Origin: Fimbriimonadales bacterium
GTDB lineage: Bacteria; Armatimonadota; Fimbriimonadia; Fimbriimonadales; GBS-DC
NCBI GenBank assembly: GCA_026003075.1
Contig: BPGO01000013.1
Span: 1 to 52,626 of the forward strand
Length of the DNA: 52,626 nt
Direction: 5' to 3'
Shown here: one piece after another, positions 33,196 through 40,349 of the stretch
How the letters are laid out: every line of letters starts with the position of its first letter
Position numbering within the stretch: position 1 is the stretch's first letter
The notes under the pieces: generated by a model
Database searches by the model: none
Seen by the model: the letters and a program-made list of their open reading frames with translations, nothing else
What the model was told of the DNA's origin: nothing
Made by a program: the position numbers and the translations under genes

Positions 33196-33763
33196 CGGGC
33201 TTCAGATTCGGGAACGCATACTCGGTGAACACACGCAGCGAGCGAGTACCCTTCGCATCGGCGTACTCAATGCGCAAGGGCATCAGGTCGTGTACTTCCA
33301 GCGTCAGGCGCACCCGCTGCACAGCGTCGTTGCGCGGGGCAAAGCGAAGCATATAGCCCTCGCGTTGCCCCACCTTCTCACGCTGGATCGCCTCCGCCTT
33401 CGCGCCGCGAAAGAGCCGCTGCAGGTCTTTCAGAATAGAGCCTAAATCCGTCTCGAAGAATCGAGCGATTTCGGGATCGTTAGGTTCATAGACGCGGCGA
33501 ATCAACCCCTTCCGCGCGTGGACCTTTCTGTCCACATCGGGGTTATAGATGAGCACGGCGCCGTTGCTAAACAGGTCGCGCTGGATAATCGTCATCTTGC
33601 GGTAGTGCGGTTGCAAGAACTCCAATCGGTAGATTTGCTTATCGCCCAGTTTGCCTGTCCTCTCGTCGCGCTCCTGAAATTCCCAGGTGTAGCTGTAGGC
33701 GCGGGTGCGGGCGACTTTTTGCGCGAACTGTTGCATCAGTTGCTGCGGGGTCGGGGTCTGCAT
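33179..33763 (-). CDS. LolA/DUF1571-like protein without signal peptide
   Basis: The 194-residue protein is rich in beta strands with the LolA-type pattern: an N-terminal helix (QQLMQQFAQKVARTRAYSY), WEFQERDERTG, LEFLQPHYRKM, ALYNPD-like VLIYNPDVDRKV, and a C-terminal FPNLKPDDFQF. LolA-fold proteins carry lipids or lipoproteins across the periplasm. This one begins MQTPTPQQ and shows no signal peptide. It starts 3 bp after the isomerase stop and overlaps the next gene, so a cytoplasmic role or a missed export signal must be considered. Confidence 0.6.
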   Translation of the reverse strand: MQTPTPQQLMQQFAQKVARTRAYSYTWEFQERDERTGKLGDKQIYRLEFLQPHYRKMTIIQRDLFSNGAVLIYNPDVDRKVHARKGLIRRVYEPNDPEIARFFETDLGSILKDLQRLFRGAKAEAIQREKVGQREGYMLRFAPRNDAVQRVRLTLEVHDLMPLRIEYADAKGTRSLRVFTEYAFPNLKPDDFQF

Positions 33764-33766
33764 GGC

Positions 33767-34606
33767 TCACACCTCGGGCGCAATAAACTGCTCTAAGTAA
33801 CGTTTGCCGATGAGGAAGCCCTCCTCGCGTCCAACGGCGGCGTCCTCGTGTTCGATGGACAGCACGCCGTTATAGCCGACGCGACGCAACGCGCCGATAT
33901 ATTCGCCCCAGCGCACGCTGCCCAATCCCGGAATCACATACCGCCACCACCCGCTGCCCTGATTCCCCACATATTCCAGCCGCGCCCGCATCACTTCGGT
34001 GTCTTTCGCGTGCGTATGAAAAATACGCGAACCAAACAAGAACACCGCGTTAATGTAGTCAATCTGCTGCCACAGCAGGTGCGAAGGGTCAAAGTTCAGT
34101 CCCAAATTGGCGTGAGGCGCCACTTCAAACAGTCGTTGCCAGTGGTCTAATGCCTGAATGTTGGTGGCGAACCAGTTCTCCAGAGCGATATTGATGCCTT
34201 TCTCGCCGGCGTACTCGCACAGGGGATGAAACACGGCGGCGCAGTCCTCCTCGATGGTCTGCACCTTGCTTTTGCCCGGCACGGGATGCCCCGCCAGCGT
34301 GCAGACGACATCCACCCCCAGCGCATGGGCGATATCGATCGCTTTGCGCACGCCGTCATTGTTGCGCTGGCGTTCTTTCGGGTCGGGATGCGTGTTGTTC
34401 GTATAAAACGCGATAGCAGACAGCCCAACGCCTGTTTTCTCCATCAGGCGTTTGAGTGTGTCGAGGTCAGGACTGTCCAGATTCAGGTGGGGATGCCCGT
34501 AGCCACAGGCGAGTTCGAGCGTTTTGAACCCGTGCTTCTGCGCAAACTCGAAGACTTTCTCCAGCGGTTCGTTGCCAAATGGCGCCGTGAGTATTCCGAC
34601 ATGCAT
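33767..34606 (-). CDS. Sugar phosphate isomerase/epimerase (xylose-isomerase-like TIM barrel)
   Basis: The protein has about 279 residues from the ATG at 34606 (MHVGILTAPFG). The AP-endonuclease-2/xylose-isomerase-like TIM barrel shows likely metal ligands: a Glu in IALENWF, FDPSHLLWQ, FHTHAKDTE, and the C-terminal SIEHED. Such enzymes isomerise or epimerise sugars such as inosose or keto-sugars. The substrate is unknown. An in-frame extension of 41 residues upstream lacks a ribosome-binding site and reads through the hairpin at 34656-34687, so it is rejected. The LolA-like gene follows by 3 bp. Confidence 0.82.
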   Translation of the reverse strand: MHVGILTAPFGNEPLEKVFEFAQKHGFKTLELACGYGHPHLNLDSPDLDTLKRLMEKTGVGLSAIAFYTNNTHPDPKERQRNNDGVRKAIDIAHALGVDVVCTLAGHPVPGKSKVQTIEEDCAAVFHPLCEYAGEKGINIALENWFATNIQALDHWQRLFEVAPHANLGLNFDPSHLLWQQIDYINAVFLFGSRIFHTHAKDTEVMRARLEYVGNQGSGWWRYVIPGLGSVRWGEYIGALRRVGYNGVLSIEHEDAAVGREEGFLIGKRYLEQFIAPEV

Positions 34607-34655
34607 AGCAGGAGGCAATTTCGCGCTGGAGAGGGCGATTCCTGCTTTCGGAGGT

Positions 34656-34687
34656 CCCCCCTCTACCCAGCGAATGGGAGAGGGGGG
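34656..34687. repeat. Strong intergenic hairpin, relative of 148-186
   Basis: CCCCCCTCT pairs with AGAGGGGGG, and CCCA with TGGG across a one-base bulge (13 bp in all, loop GCGAA). It separates the dockerin gene stop from the isomerase gene. There is no U tract. It probably stabilises the mRNA end or partly terminates. Confidence 0.6.
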
Positions 34688-34697
34688 GAGGCATTCC

Positions 34698-35594
34698 TCA
34701 GCAACCGCTGCCGAAGTTGAACAGCACAATTAAGAGGTCGGCGTCATCGACGATGTTATCGTTGTTCACATCGCCCTGCCCCCCTGCGTTGCCGAAGTTG
34801 AACAGCACAATCAGCAAGTCGGCGTCGTCCACACAGCCGTCCCCGTTCACATCGCCCTCGATACCGCTGCCAATCTCCGTGCCCAGCACCTCAATCAAGT
34901 CATAGCGGAGGGTGCTATTACTACTGTAGGTTGCGCTCGGATTGTTTGGGTAGTTCGCAGCGGTGTACTGATTGGTTGCAGGATCGAAGATTGTCACCAC
35001 GCGGAAGGCGAAATACGGGTTGTTGTTCACATTCGCGTCACTGCTCAGGTCGATTTGTACCAGTTCACCATAGCCGTTGGGGTCGGGTTCGCTATGCCAG
35101 CGGTCGCCGCGCTTGGCTTCCAGCGTGCGCACGCGCGTCCAGTTCAAGCCGCCATCGGTGGTGTACTCCACAGCGAGATACTTGGAGGCAGTATTGCTCC
35201 ACCGCACATCGAACTTGACAGTGATATTCTCGTAGCCTGTGGTGGGCACACTCACCACAATACCCGCCTGTCCAGGGTTCTCCCCTTGCGCAGGATAGCT
35301 TGTGGTCTGCAGCGCCCAGTTCGGTGGGTTGGGATGAGTCGAGTTATTCGGGTCTTGTGGGGAACCGCGAAACCCTGAGCCATTATTATTGTATCGAAAC
35401 GCTGCCAGGGCAACCGAGAGTTGCGCCTGTGATACGAACACACCCCCATCGGGAGTTAGCATCGCGGTTTCGTCTAACGGGTCTGACTCGTTAAAGTCCC
35501 AGAAGACCAGTTGCGTTTGTGTGGCGCCGATGGCGATTATGGCGGTTGTTAAGCCCAGCGCGCCGAGCGCGCGTAAAATACGCAGTCCTTTCAT
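34698..35594 (-). CDS. Exported protein with C-terminal dockerin-like repeat pair
   Basis: The 298-residue protein has a signal peptide (residues 1-25) and a single beta-sandwich-like domain (about 27-240; FDVRWSNTASKYLAVEYTT suggests a jelly-roll/CBM-like fold). The C-terminus has two dockerin type I-like calcium repeats, GDVNGDGCVDDADLLIVLFN and GDVNNDNIVDDADLLIVLFN, and ends FGSGC. Dockerins normally bind cohesins. No cohesin is in the window, so the pair may act as a cell-surface sorting or anchoring tag. AGGAG lies about 10 nt upstream of the ATG and a TATAAT box is at 35631. Confidence 0.75.
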   Translation of the reverse strand: MKGLRILRALGALGLTTAIIAIGATQTQLVFWDFNESDPLDETAMLTPDGGVFVSQAQLSVALAAFRYNNNGSGFRGSPQDPNNSTHPNPPNWALQTTSYPAQGENPGQAGIVVSVPTTGYENITVKFDVRWSNTASKYLAVEYTTDGGLNWTRVRTLEAKRGDRWHSEPDPNGYGELVQIDLSSDANVNNNPYFAFRVVTIFDPATNQYTAANYPNNPSATYSSNSTLRYDLIEVLGTEIGSGIEGDVNGDGCVDDADLLIVLFNFGNAGGQGDVNNDNIVDDADLLIVLFNFGSGC

Positions 35595-35630
35595 GTTCCA
35601 TCTCCTATCCTATAGGCAGCCGTCGCGAGA

Positions 35631-35636
35631 ATTATA
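35631..35636 (-). promoter_or_regulatory. -10 box (TATAAT) for the dockerin gene
   Basis: A perfect TATAAT lies 36 nt upstream of the ATG at 35594. No strong -35 is seen. The gene has AGGAG, so this is an ordinary leadered mRNA. Confidence 0.5.
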
Positions 35637-35691
35637 GACGACGGTGCGTTAAGGCTTTGTTAAAGAATCGCCGCCAGATATTGCATGCGTG

Positions 35692-37560
35692 CTATGGAGA
35701 CGCCTTAACTGGAGGTACCTGCACGCCTGCTGCACGCAGCGCTGCTAAGGTAATCATCGCTTCGCGTCGTATCGAAGCTTCTGAGTTGGTCTCCGCGATT
35801 TTGACTAACAGGTTGAGCGCGTCGGAGTCGCGTTGTGCCAACTCACCCAAGGCTTTGATACAAGCTTTCCGCACGCTGAGCGCAGGGTCGTTGAACGCAG
35901 CGCGTTCCAGCAGCTGACGCGCTTGAGGCTCATTCCACCAACGCGCACAGGCAGTAACTATACGCTCGCGTACTGTGGCGGATGGCTCGCTGGGATAAAT
36001 CGAAGCGAACACGGGGAGTACAGTCTTTGCCGGGAGCGATGCTAACGCTTCTGCGGCGCGAAGGCGAGTCATTTCCTCGCCTTGCCGTGCGTAGCGCTCC
36101 AGCAGCGGGAGCGATTCTACATCACCCAGCGCTCCTATCACGGCAATCCAATACTGAACCTGTTCCTGAGTAGATGCTGCCTGCAGCTGCGCTCGGCTCC
36201 ACTCCGTGATAGCGCGGTACACTTCTGATGTGGGCAAGCGTCGTGCTAAGTTGGATACGCTCATCAGCAACACTTGTTTTAAATCGCCTTCGGGCATCGC
36301 TTTGGCGCGTTCCCAAAGCAGCTGTACAGTCTCAGGACGGGGCGTTTTCAAAAATGCGAATTGCTGTGCTAATCCCAGTTGCTGATTGAAATTCGTAAGT
36401 CGGTCAAACGCTTCCACCAGAACGCGTTGTGCTTCAGGCCGCTCACTTTGGCTCAGTACGCCAATTAAGAGCCAGAAGCCATCATCATCGCGTGCGCGAG
36501 CCAGCAAGCGCTTTTGGAGTTCCGACACAAACGATGTGCCGTAAATCACCAATCCTGCATCCAGTTTGAGACGCAACACCGTTTGCTTATCCGCAGGCAC
36601 TGTTTCGCCTTGCTCTATCTGCGCTAACATCGTATCCAACGACTGCAGCAGTTGCTCCTGCGTAGTGTCTCCCAGCTGAGATCTCGCACGCGCTATCTCT
36701 TGTTCCGCCGGCGTGGGAGGCGCGAACAGTGAGTACCAACGCCCCTTGTGCTGGCTTAGTTTCGCACGCTTCGCGCGGGCTGCTTGCTCCGAAATCGAAG
36801 TGCGGCGATCTAAGCGGATGCTCAACTTCAAATCGTTACGGGAAACAGGCAGTCCCTTCAACCCCGTGCGTTCGCGCAATGTCCCAGAGATCGACAGAAT
36901 AACCCCTTGTGAATCGATGCGATATTGCAAACTGCCCAAAATCTGGTGGGTTTTGCCAATTTCTTGCTCTTCAGGTGTCAGCAATACTTGGGCGACGGCT
37001 TTGTTAATTACTTGAACGCCGTCTTTTTCCGTCCGCACGAGGCGGTATCGCGCGATAATTTTGCCGCTGGGATGGAACTCTTCAGCGCGCCATTCGGTGC
37101 TTTTGGGATTGGGGCGTACGAATTGGAACGGATAGAGAATGCTGGCTACTGCTTGTCGTTGCCACGCTTCTGCCCCTTCGGGGGCAAAGAACTCAATAGC
37201 ACCATCAGGCGCGCGGCGAAAGTAGGTTGGCGACAACTTTTGGATTTGCTCCAATAGTTGTTTCAATTCAGGCGTGAGTTCGGTTTCGACGCGCCACTGG
37301 TCCCAACTAGCTTCAAAGAGGTTCCCCCCGACCGACTGTACAACTAAGTGATAGTGATATCGTTGCATCAAGTGGACATCGGGCGCAGCGACGGCAGTGT
37401 TCGGAGTGTCCGTTATTTGTTGAAGGGGGCTCAGCCACAGTTGCGAGACGGTTTCACCGCGCACTGTATAGTGATAGGTATCTCTCGCAAAGCCGCCCGC
37501 AGTGGTTAAAAAGGTTAAAAACGCAAGAGGCAAGTACAAGAAATTTTTTGTGATTCGCAT
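35692..37560 (-). CDS. Exported HEAT-repeat protein with vitellogenin-N-like architecture
   Basis: The 622-residue protein has a signal peptide (LYLPLAFLTFLTTAGGFA). Residues about 27-260 are beta-rich and resemble the N-sheet of large lipid-transfer proteins: YHYTVRGET, a central LSPTYFRRAPDGAIEFFAP at about 109-127, then WQRQAVASIL. Residues about 310-615 are alpha-helical HEAT-like repeats (LPLLERYARQGEEMTRLRAA; ALSVRKACIKALGELAQ). A beta N-domain followed by a helical superhelix is the vitellogenin/apoB layout, so periplasmic or extracellular lipid binding is inferred. It lies 55 bp downstream of a strongly promoted secreted-protein gene. Family assignment is by pattern only. Confidence 0.6.
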   Translation of the reverse strand: MRITKNFLYLPLAFLTFLTTAGGFARDTYHYTVRGETVSQLWLSPLQQITDTPNTAVAAPDVHLMQRYHYHLVVQSVGGNLFEASWDQWRVETELTPELKQLLEQIQKLSPTYFRRAPDGAIEFFAPEGAEAWQRQAVASILYPFQFVRPNPKSTEWRAEEFHPSGKIIARYRLVRTEKDGVQVINKAVAQVLLTPEEQEIGKTHQILGSLQYRIDSQGVILSISGTLRERTGLKGLPVSRNDLKLSIRLDRRTSISEQAARAKRAKLSQHKGRWYSLFAPPTPAEQEIARARSQLGDTTQEQLLQSLDTMLAQIEQGETVPADKQTVLRLKLDAGLVIYGTSFVSELQKRLLARARDDDGFWLLIGVLSQSERPEAQRVLVEAFDRLTNFNQQLGLAQQFAFLKTPRPETVQLLWERAKAMPEGDLKQVLLMSVSNLARRLPTSEVYRAITEWSRAQLQAASTQEQVQYWIAVIGALGDVESLPLLERYARQGEEMTRLRAAEALASLPAKTVLPVFASIYPSEPSATVRERIVTACARWWNEPQARQLLERAAFNDPALSVRKACIKALGELAQRDSDALNLLVKIAETNSEASIRREAMITLAALRAAGVQVPPVKASP

Positions 37561-37588
37561 AGACTTACTTACCCTGAGAAGGAAGTTA

Positions 37589-37605
37589 GGGGGACTTCCG
37601 CCCCC
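37589..37605 (-). terminator. GC hairpin between the secreted beta-rich gene and the HEAT gene
   Basis: On the minus strand GGGGG and CCCCC pair around a 7-nt loop, just after the stop of the first gene. Without a U tract it may be a partial terminator that lowers expression of the second gene relative to the first. Confidence 0.4.
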
Positions 37606-37615
37606 CCACAGTACC

Positions 37616-38947
37616 TTAGAAACAGGTCAGATTTAGGGTACGTGACCAATTGCCGATATCGCGGTTCCAGCTGATGCCGTTCCAGGAGAACAACGTAATG
37701 TTGCCCTCAACACAGCGCTGACCGAAGAACCAGATACATCCGCGAGCATACGCTTGCACATTACCACTGAGAGCATTCAGGTTCGCCGTCAGACGGGCGT
37801 TGAAGTTGTAATCTAAACAGAGCCGCCCGTTTTGCCCACGGAACGCGAAGTTTCCTGTGGCGGAACCGTTAAGATTCCCATTCACAAAGGTAATGTTGCC
37901 GCGCACGCCTGCTTCCGCACTGATAATTCCAGCATTAAAGCCGATCCATGCCTCTGCGAAGCCCGTGAGCTGCCCATAGGGACGCGCGTTGGCTTGCTGA
38001 CCCAACACTTGGAGGTCAACAGAGGCAGCCAAGTTCAGATAGCCTGCAGCACCCGCTCGTCCGTTGAGACAGATGTTAATACCTAACACATTCACGCAAC
38101 CGAGTGGGATGGTAGGACTGCGCCAATCGATGCTGGCGATTCGCCAGTCCCAGCTGTTCACGTAGCGCAACGGGATTGTTCCCGAACCGCTGGGTCCCCA
38201 CACTTGATTGCCCAGTACGCGCACACTGACATTGTAGCTGTAGTTTAGGTTCTGCAAGTCGCTGGTGGAGGCGGAGCCAGTCGCAGTGGCTTCGGCAATG
38301 TTGCGTTCAGAGCCGCCGACCCGCCCCTGCAGCACGGCTTGACCATTAACCGTCGCCGATAATGGGAACGGGTAGCAGACCTGATAGCTCCCCGAACCGT
38401 AGAACCGTGCGCCAAAGATCGAGTTCCCGAGCCAGCCCGTATCGAAGGAGCGTCCATCTCCTGTACAGGCAGCGGGCATAAAGTCGCCGTTAGGATTCGA
38501 ATCCAGCGGATCGCCCGACAGAGGCATCTGCGCCTCCAACTCGTGCAAACGCTGCTCTGATTCCGCAATCTCTGCCTCCAACTTCGGCGAGTAATACTCG
38601 AACACCGTGTCCGTGCGCAGGGAGTAGCCGTGCTCGTTCAACCACTGCTCCATCGCATTCAACTGGCGGTAATAATCGCCCGCCTTCATCTTGACGCCGT
38701 TAACCTCGATAATATCGTCGGCATTGACGGGTTTGCCCGTGTTCGGGTCTACCATCTCAAACGGGGTGAACTTGATGGGCGTACGAGGACGAAGTTCCCA
38801 TGTAAGACCAAGGTCTTTGACTCCCTTTTCGTGCAACACAATCTTGGAGCCATCTTCAGCAGCAGGGGCGCCCTTCTGGGCATACACGACAACTGACTGC
38901 GCTACAAGCAGCGCGCTCAAGCTAAATGCGATACCGCTTCGCATCAT
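37616..38947 (-). CDS. Secreted beta-rich protein of unknown function
   Basis: The 443-residue protein has a signal peptide (about 1-23). Residues 24-110 are charged and include a helix pair (AGDYYRQLNAMEQWLNEHGY; LEAEIAESEQRLHELEAQ). From 155 to the end it is Gly/Asn/Ser/Ala-rich beta structure with about nine Cys, including PLGCVNVLGINICLN and RGCIWFFGQRCVEG, which suggests disulfides and export. I recognise no family. It has the best promoter in the window and AAGGAGGT before the ATG, so it should be abundant. The HEAT/vitellogenin-N-like gene follows in the same direction, and the two probably work together. Confidence 0.7.
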   Translation of the reverse strand: MMRSGIAFSLSALLVAQSVVVYAQKGAPAAEDGSKIVLHEKGVKDLGLTWELRPRTPIKFTPFEMVDPNTGKPVNADDIIEVNGVKMKAGDYYRQLNAMEQWLNEHGYSLRTDTVFEYYSPKLEAEIAESEQRLHELEAQMPLSGDPLDSNPNGDFMPAACTGDGRSFDTGWLGNSIFGARFYGSGSYQVCYPFPLSATVNGQAVLQGRVGGSERNIAEATATGSASTSDLQNLNYSYNVSVRVLGNQVWGPSGSGTIPLRYVNSWDWRIASIDWRSPTIPLGCVNVLGINICLNGRAGAAGYLNLAASVDLQVLGQQANARPYGQLTGFAEAWIGFNAGIISAEAGVRGNITFVNGNLNGSATGNFAFRGQNGRLCLDYNFNARLTANLNALSGNVQAYARGCIWFFGQRCVEGNITLFSWNGISWNRDIGNWSRTLNLTCF

Positions 38948-39003
38948 ATAGGTATGACCTCCTTGATGAAAATGAAAATGCCCGCGTTCACAGGCTACCC
39001 ATA

Positions 39004-39032
39004 ATTATAAGGCAAAAATACGGGTTTGTCAA
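39004..39032 (-). promoter_or_regulatory. Consensus promoter of the secreted beta-rich protein gene
   Basis: On the minus strand it reads TTGACA (39027-39032), a 17-bp spacer and TATAAT (39004-39009), an exact consensus. The predicted start is near 38997, giving a leader of about 50 nt with AAGGAGGT. Confidence 0.9.
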
Positions 39033-39098
39033 GGGGGGGAATGTTAAATTTCGGACAAATTTTGACTTTCTGGTCATTCAGTTTGCCTATTATCGCAG

Positions 39099-39163
39099 GG
39101 ATTCGAAGTGTTTGCGTCGGTAGCGAGCGCGTTTGAGGGTGGGTTCAACGACCACCCTTTTTT
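39099..39163 (+). ncRNA. Candidate small RNA ending in an intrinsic terminator
   Basis: AGGGTGG (39136-39142) and CCACCCT (39152-39158) form a stem with a 9-nt loop, followed by a run of T's to 39163, a textbook plus-strand terminator. No plus-strand gene lies upstream. TATTAT at 39088-39093, with TTGACT 20 bp before it, could start an RNA of about 65 nt near 39099. The promoter is weak, so only the terminator is well supported. The remainder of 38948-39281 shows no gene. Confidence 0.45.
39136..39163 (+). terminator. Intrinsic terminator with no upstream gene on its strand
   Basis: A 7-bp GC-rich stem, 9-nt loop and T6 tract on the plus strand. It points away from the secreted-protein promoter and toward the dockerin gene at 39282. 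Confidence 0.75.
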
Positions 39164-39281
39164 AGAAAATGGGACTGTAGGTTGAACATTCAATACCATG
39201 ATGACCCACGCCTACCGACAAACAGCCTCTTAACGTACACTTAATGAAGAGATAGGTACTCTCCCGTCGGAGGCTGATGAA

Positions 39282-40235
39282 ATGAGAGGCTTAGCGACTT
39301 TTCTGGCGCTTACCGGATTGGCGTTGACGGCAACGGCTCAGGTGCGTATCACGGAGGCGATGGTGAACCCCCCTGGCTCGCCCGACGCAGGACGCGAGTT
39401 TATCGAGATACAAAGCTGCCGACCCAACTTCTCCTTGCAAGGCTACTGGCTCATCGGCATCGACGGCGAGTGGCTTTTTAATCCGGGCAACATTCATTGG
39501 GCGATTGACCTGAGCAACTACAGCACGGGTGCGAACGGCTTGCTGCTGGTGCGCGACGGCGCCAGCATGCTCCTGCCCGAACCTGCCGCCGAAACGACCG
39601 TCGTGGTGATTCAGGACGCTTTTACGGCGGCAGGGATGCAGAACGATAGCTACACAGTGGCGCTCGTGCGCAACTTTACCGGTCAGGTAGGCGACGATAT
39701 CGATACCAACGACGACGGAATTATCGATAACACTTTGTGGGAAGAGGCAGTGCAAGCCTTCGGCTGGCTGGACGGCGATGTGGTAGAAGGTGAGTTCGAT
39801 GCCGTCTATGCCGACCAGATGAACGGTCTGGAAGTTTCCACCGATTCGCGTCAGCGCGACGACGGCTCCATCTGGGAACCAGACGCGATTCTCTTTTTCC
39901 AGAACGGAGCGATTGTGGTGGCAGATGTGGGGCGTGCTACAGGCGCGGGCGACTTCGGTCCTTTCCAAACCAGTAACTCGCAGCGTGTGGACATCGGTAC
40001 ACCGCCGGCGCAGTTCGCGCGTCAGGTGACCCCGGGCAATCTGAACCCAGGCGACCGCCCCGCCGTGGAGGGCGATGTGAACTGCGACCGCTGTGTGGAC
40101 GATGCCGACCTGCTGCAGGTGCTGTTCAACTTCGGTGGAAACGACGCCGCTTCCGATGTCAACGGCGATAACATCGTCGACGACGCCGATCTCTTGATTG
40201 TGCTGTTCAACTTCGGCACAGGCTGCGGCGCATAA
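39282..40235 (+). CDS. Exported lamin-tail-like protein with C-terminal dockerin-like repeats
   Basis: The 317-residue protein has a signal peptide (MRGLATFLALTGLALTATAQ). VRITEAMVNPPGSPDAGREF then opens a lamin-tail (LTD)-like beta-sandwich (about 21-240). The C-terminus has GDVNCDRCVDDADLLQVLFN and SDVNGDNIVDDADLLIVLFN, ending FGTGCGA. The tag is closely related to that of the dockerin protein at 34698-35594, which implies a common sorting or anchoring mechanism. GGAGG lies 9 nt before the ATG. An intrinsic terminator follows at 40266. Confidence 0.78.
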   Translation: MRGLATFLALTGLALTATAQVRITEAMVNPPGSPDAGREFIEIQSCRPNFSLQGYWLIGIDGEWLFNPGNIHWAIDLSNYSTGANGLLLVRDGASMLLPEPAAETTVVVIQDAFTAAGMQNDSYTVALVRNFTGQVGDDIDTNDDGIIDNTLWEEAVQAFGWLDGDVVEGEFDAVYADQMNGLEVSTDSRQRDDGSIWEPDAILFFQNGAIVVADVGRATGAGDFGPFQTSNSQRVDIGTPPAQFARQVTPGNLNPGDRPAVEGDVNCDRCVDDADLLQVLFNFGGNDAASDVNGDNIVDDADLLIVLFNFGTGCGA

Positions 40236-40265
40236 AACACAGAGGCTATAGAAATCAATGCATAG

Positions 40266-40297
40266 GAGGGCGTGGCAGTCCGCGCCCTCTGCTTTTT
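40266..40297 (+). terminator. Intrinsic terminator of the LTD-dockerin gene
   Basis: GAGGGCGTGG pairs with CCGCGCCCTC (10 bp, one G-T wobble) around CAGT. TGC and T5 follow. It lies 31 nt after the stop codon. Confidence 0.85.
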
Positions 40298-40349
40298 GTG
40301 TCGCATGCTTGCAGGAATCGCCCGCAGTACTGCGAATTTAACTTGCGTC

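Noticed and set aside
34607..34729. 41-residue extension of the isomerase at 33767-34606
   Set aside because: It crosses a strong hairpin and the dockerin gene stop. MHVGILTAPFG is the family start.
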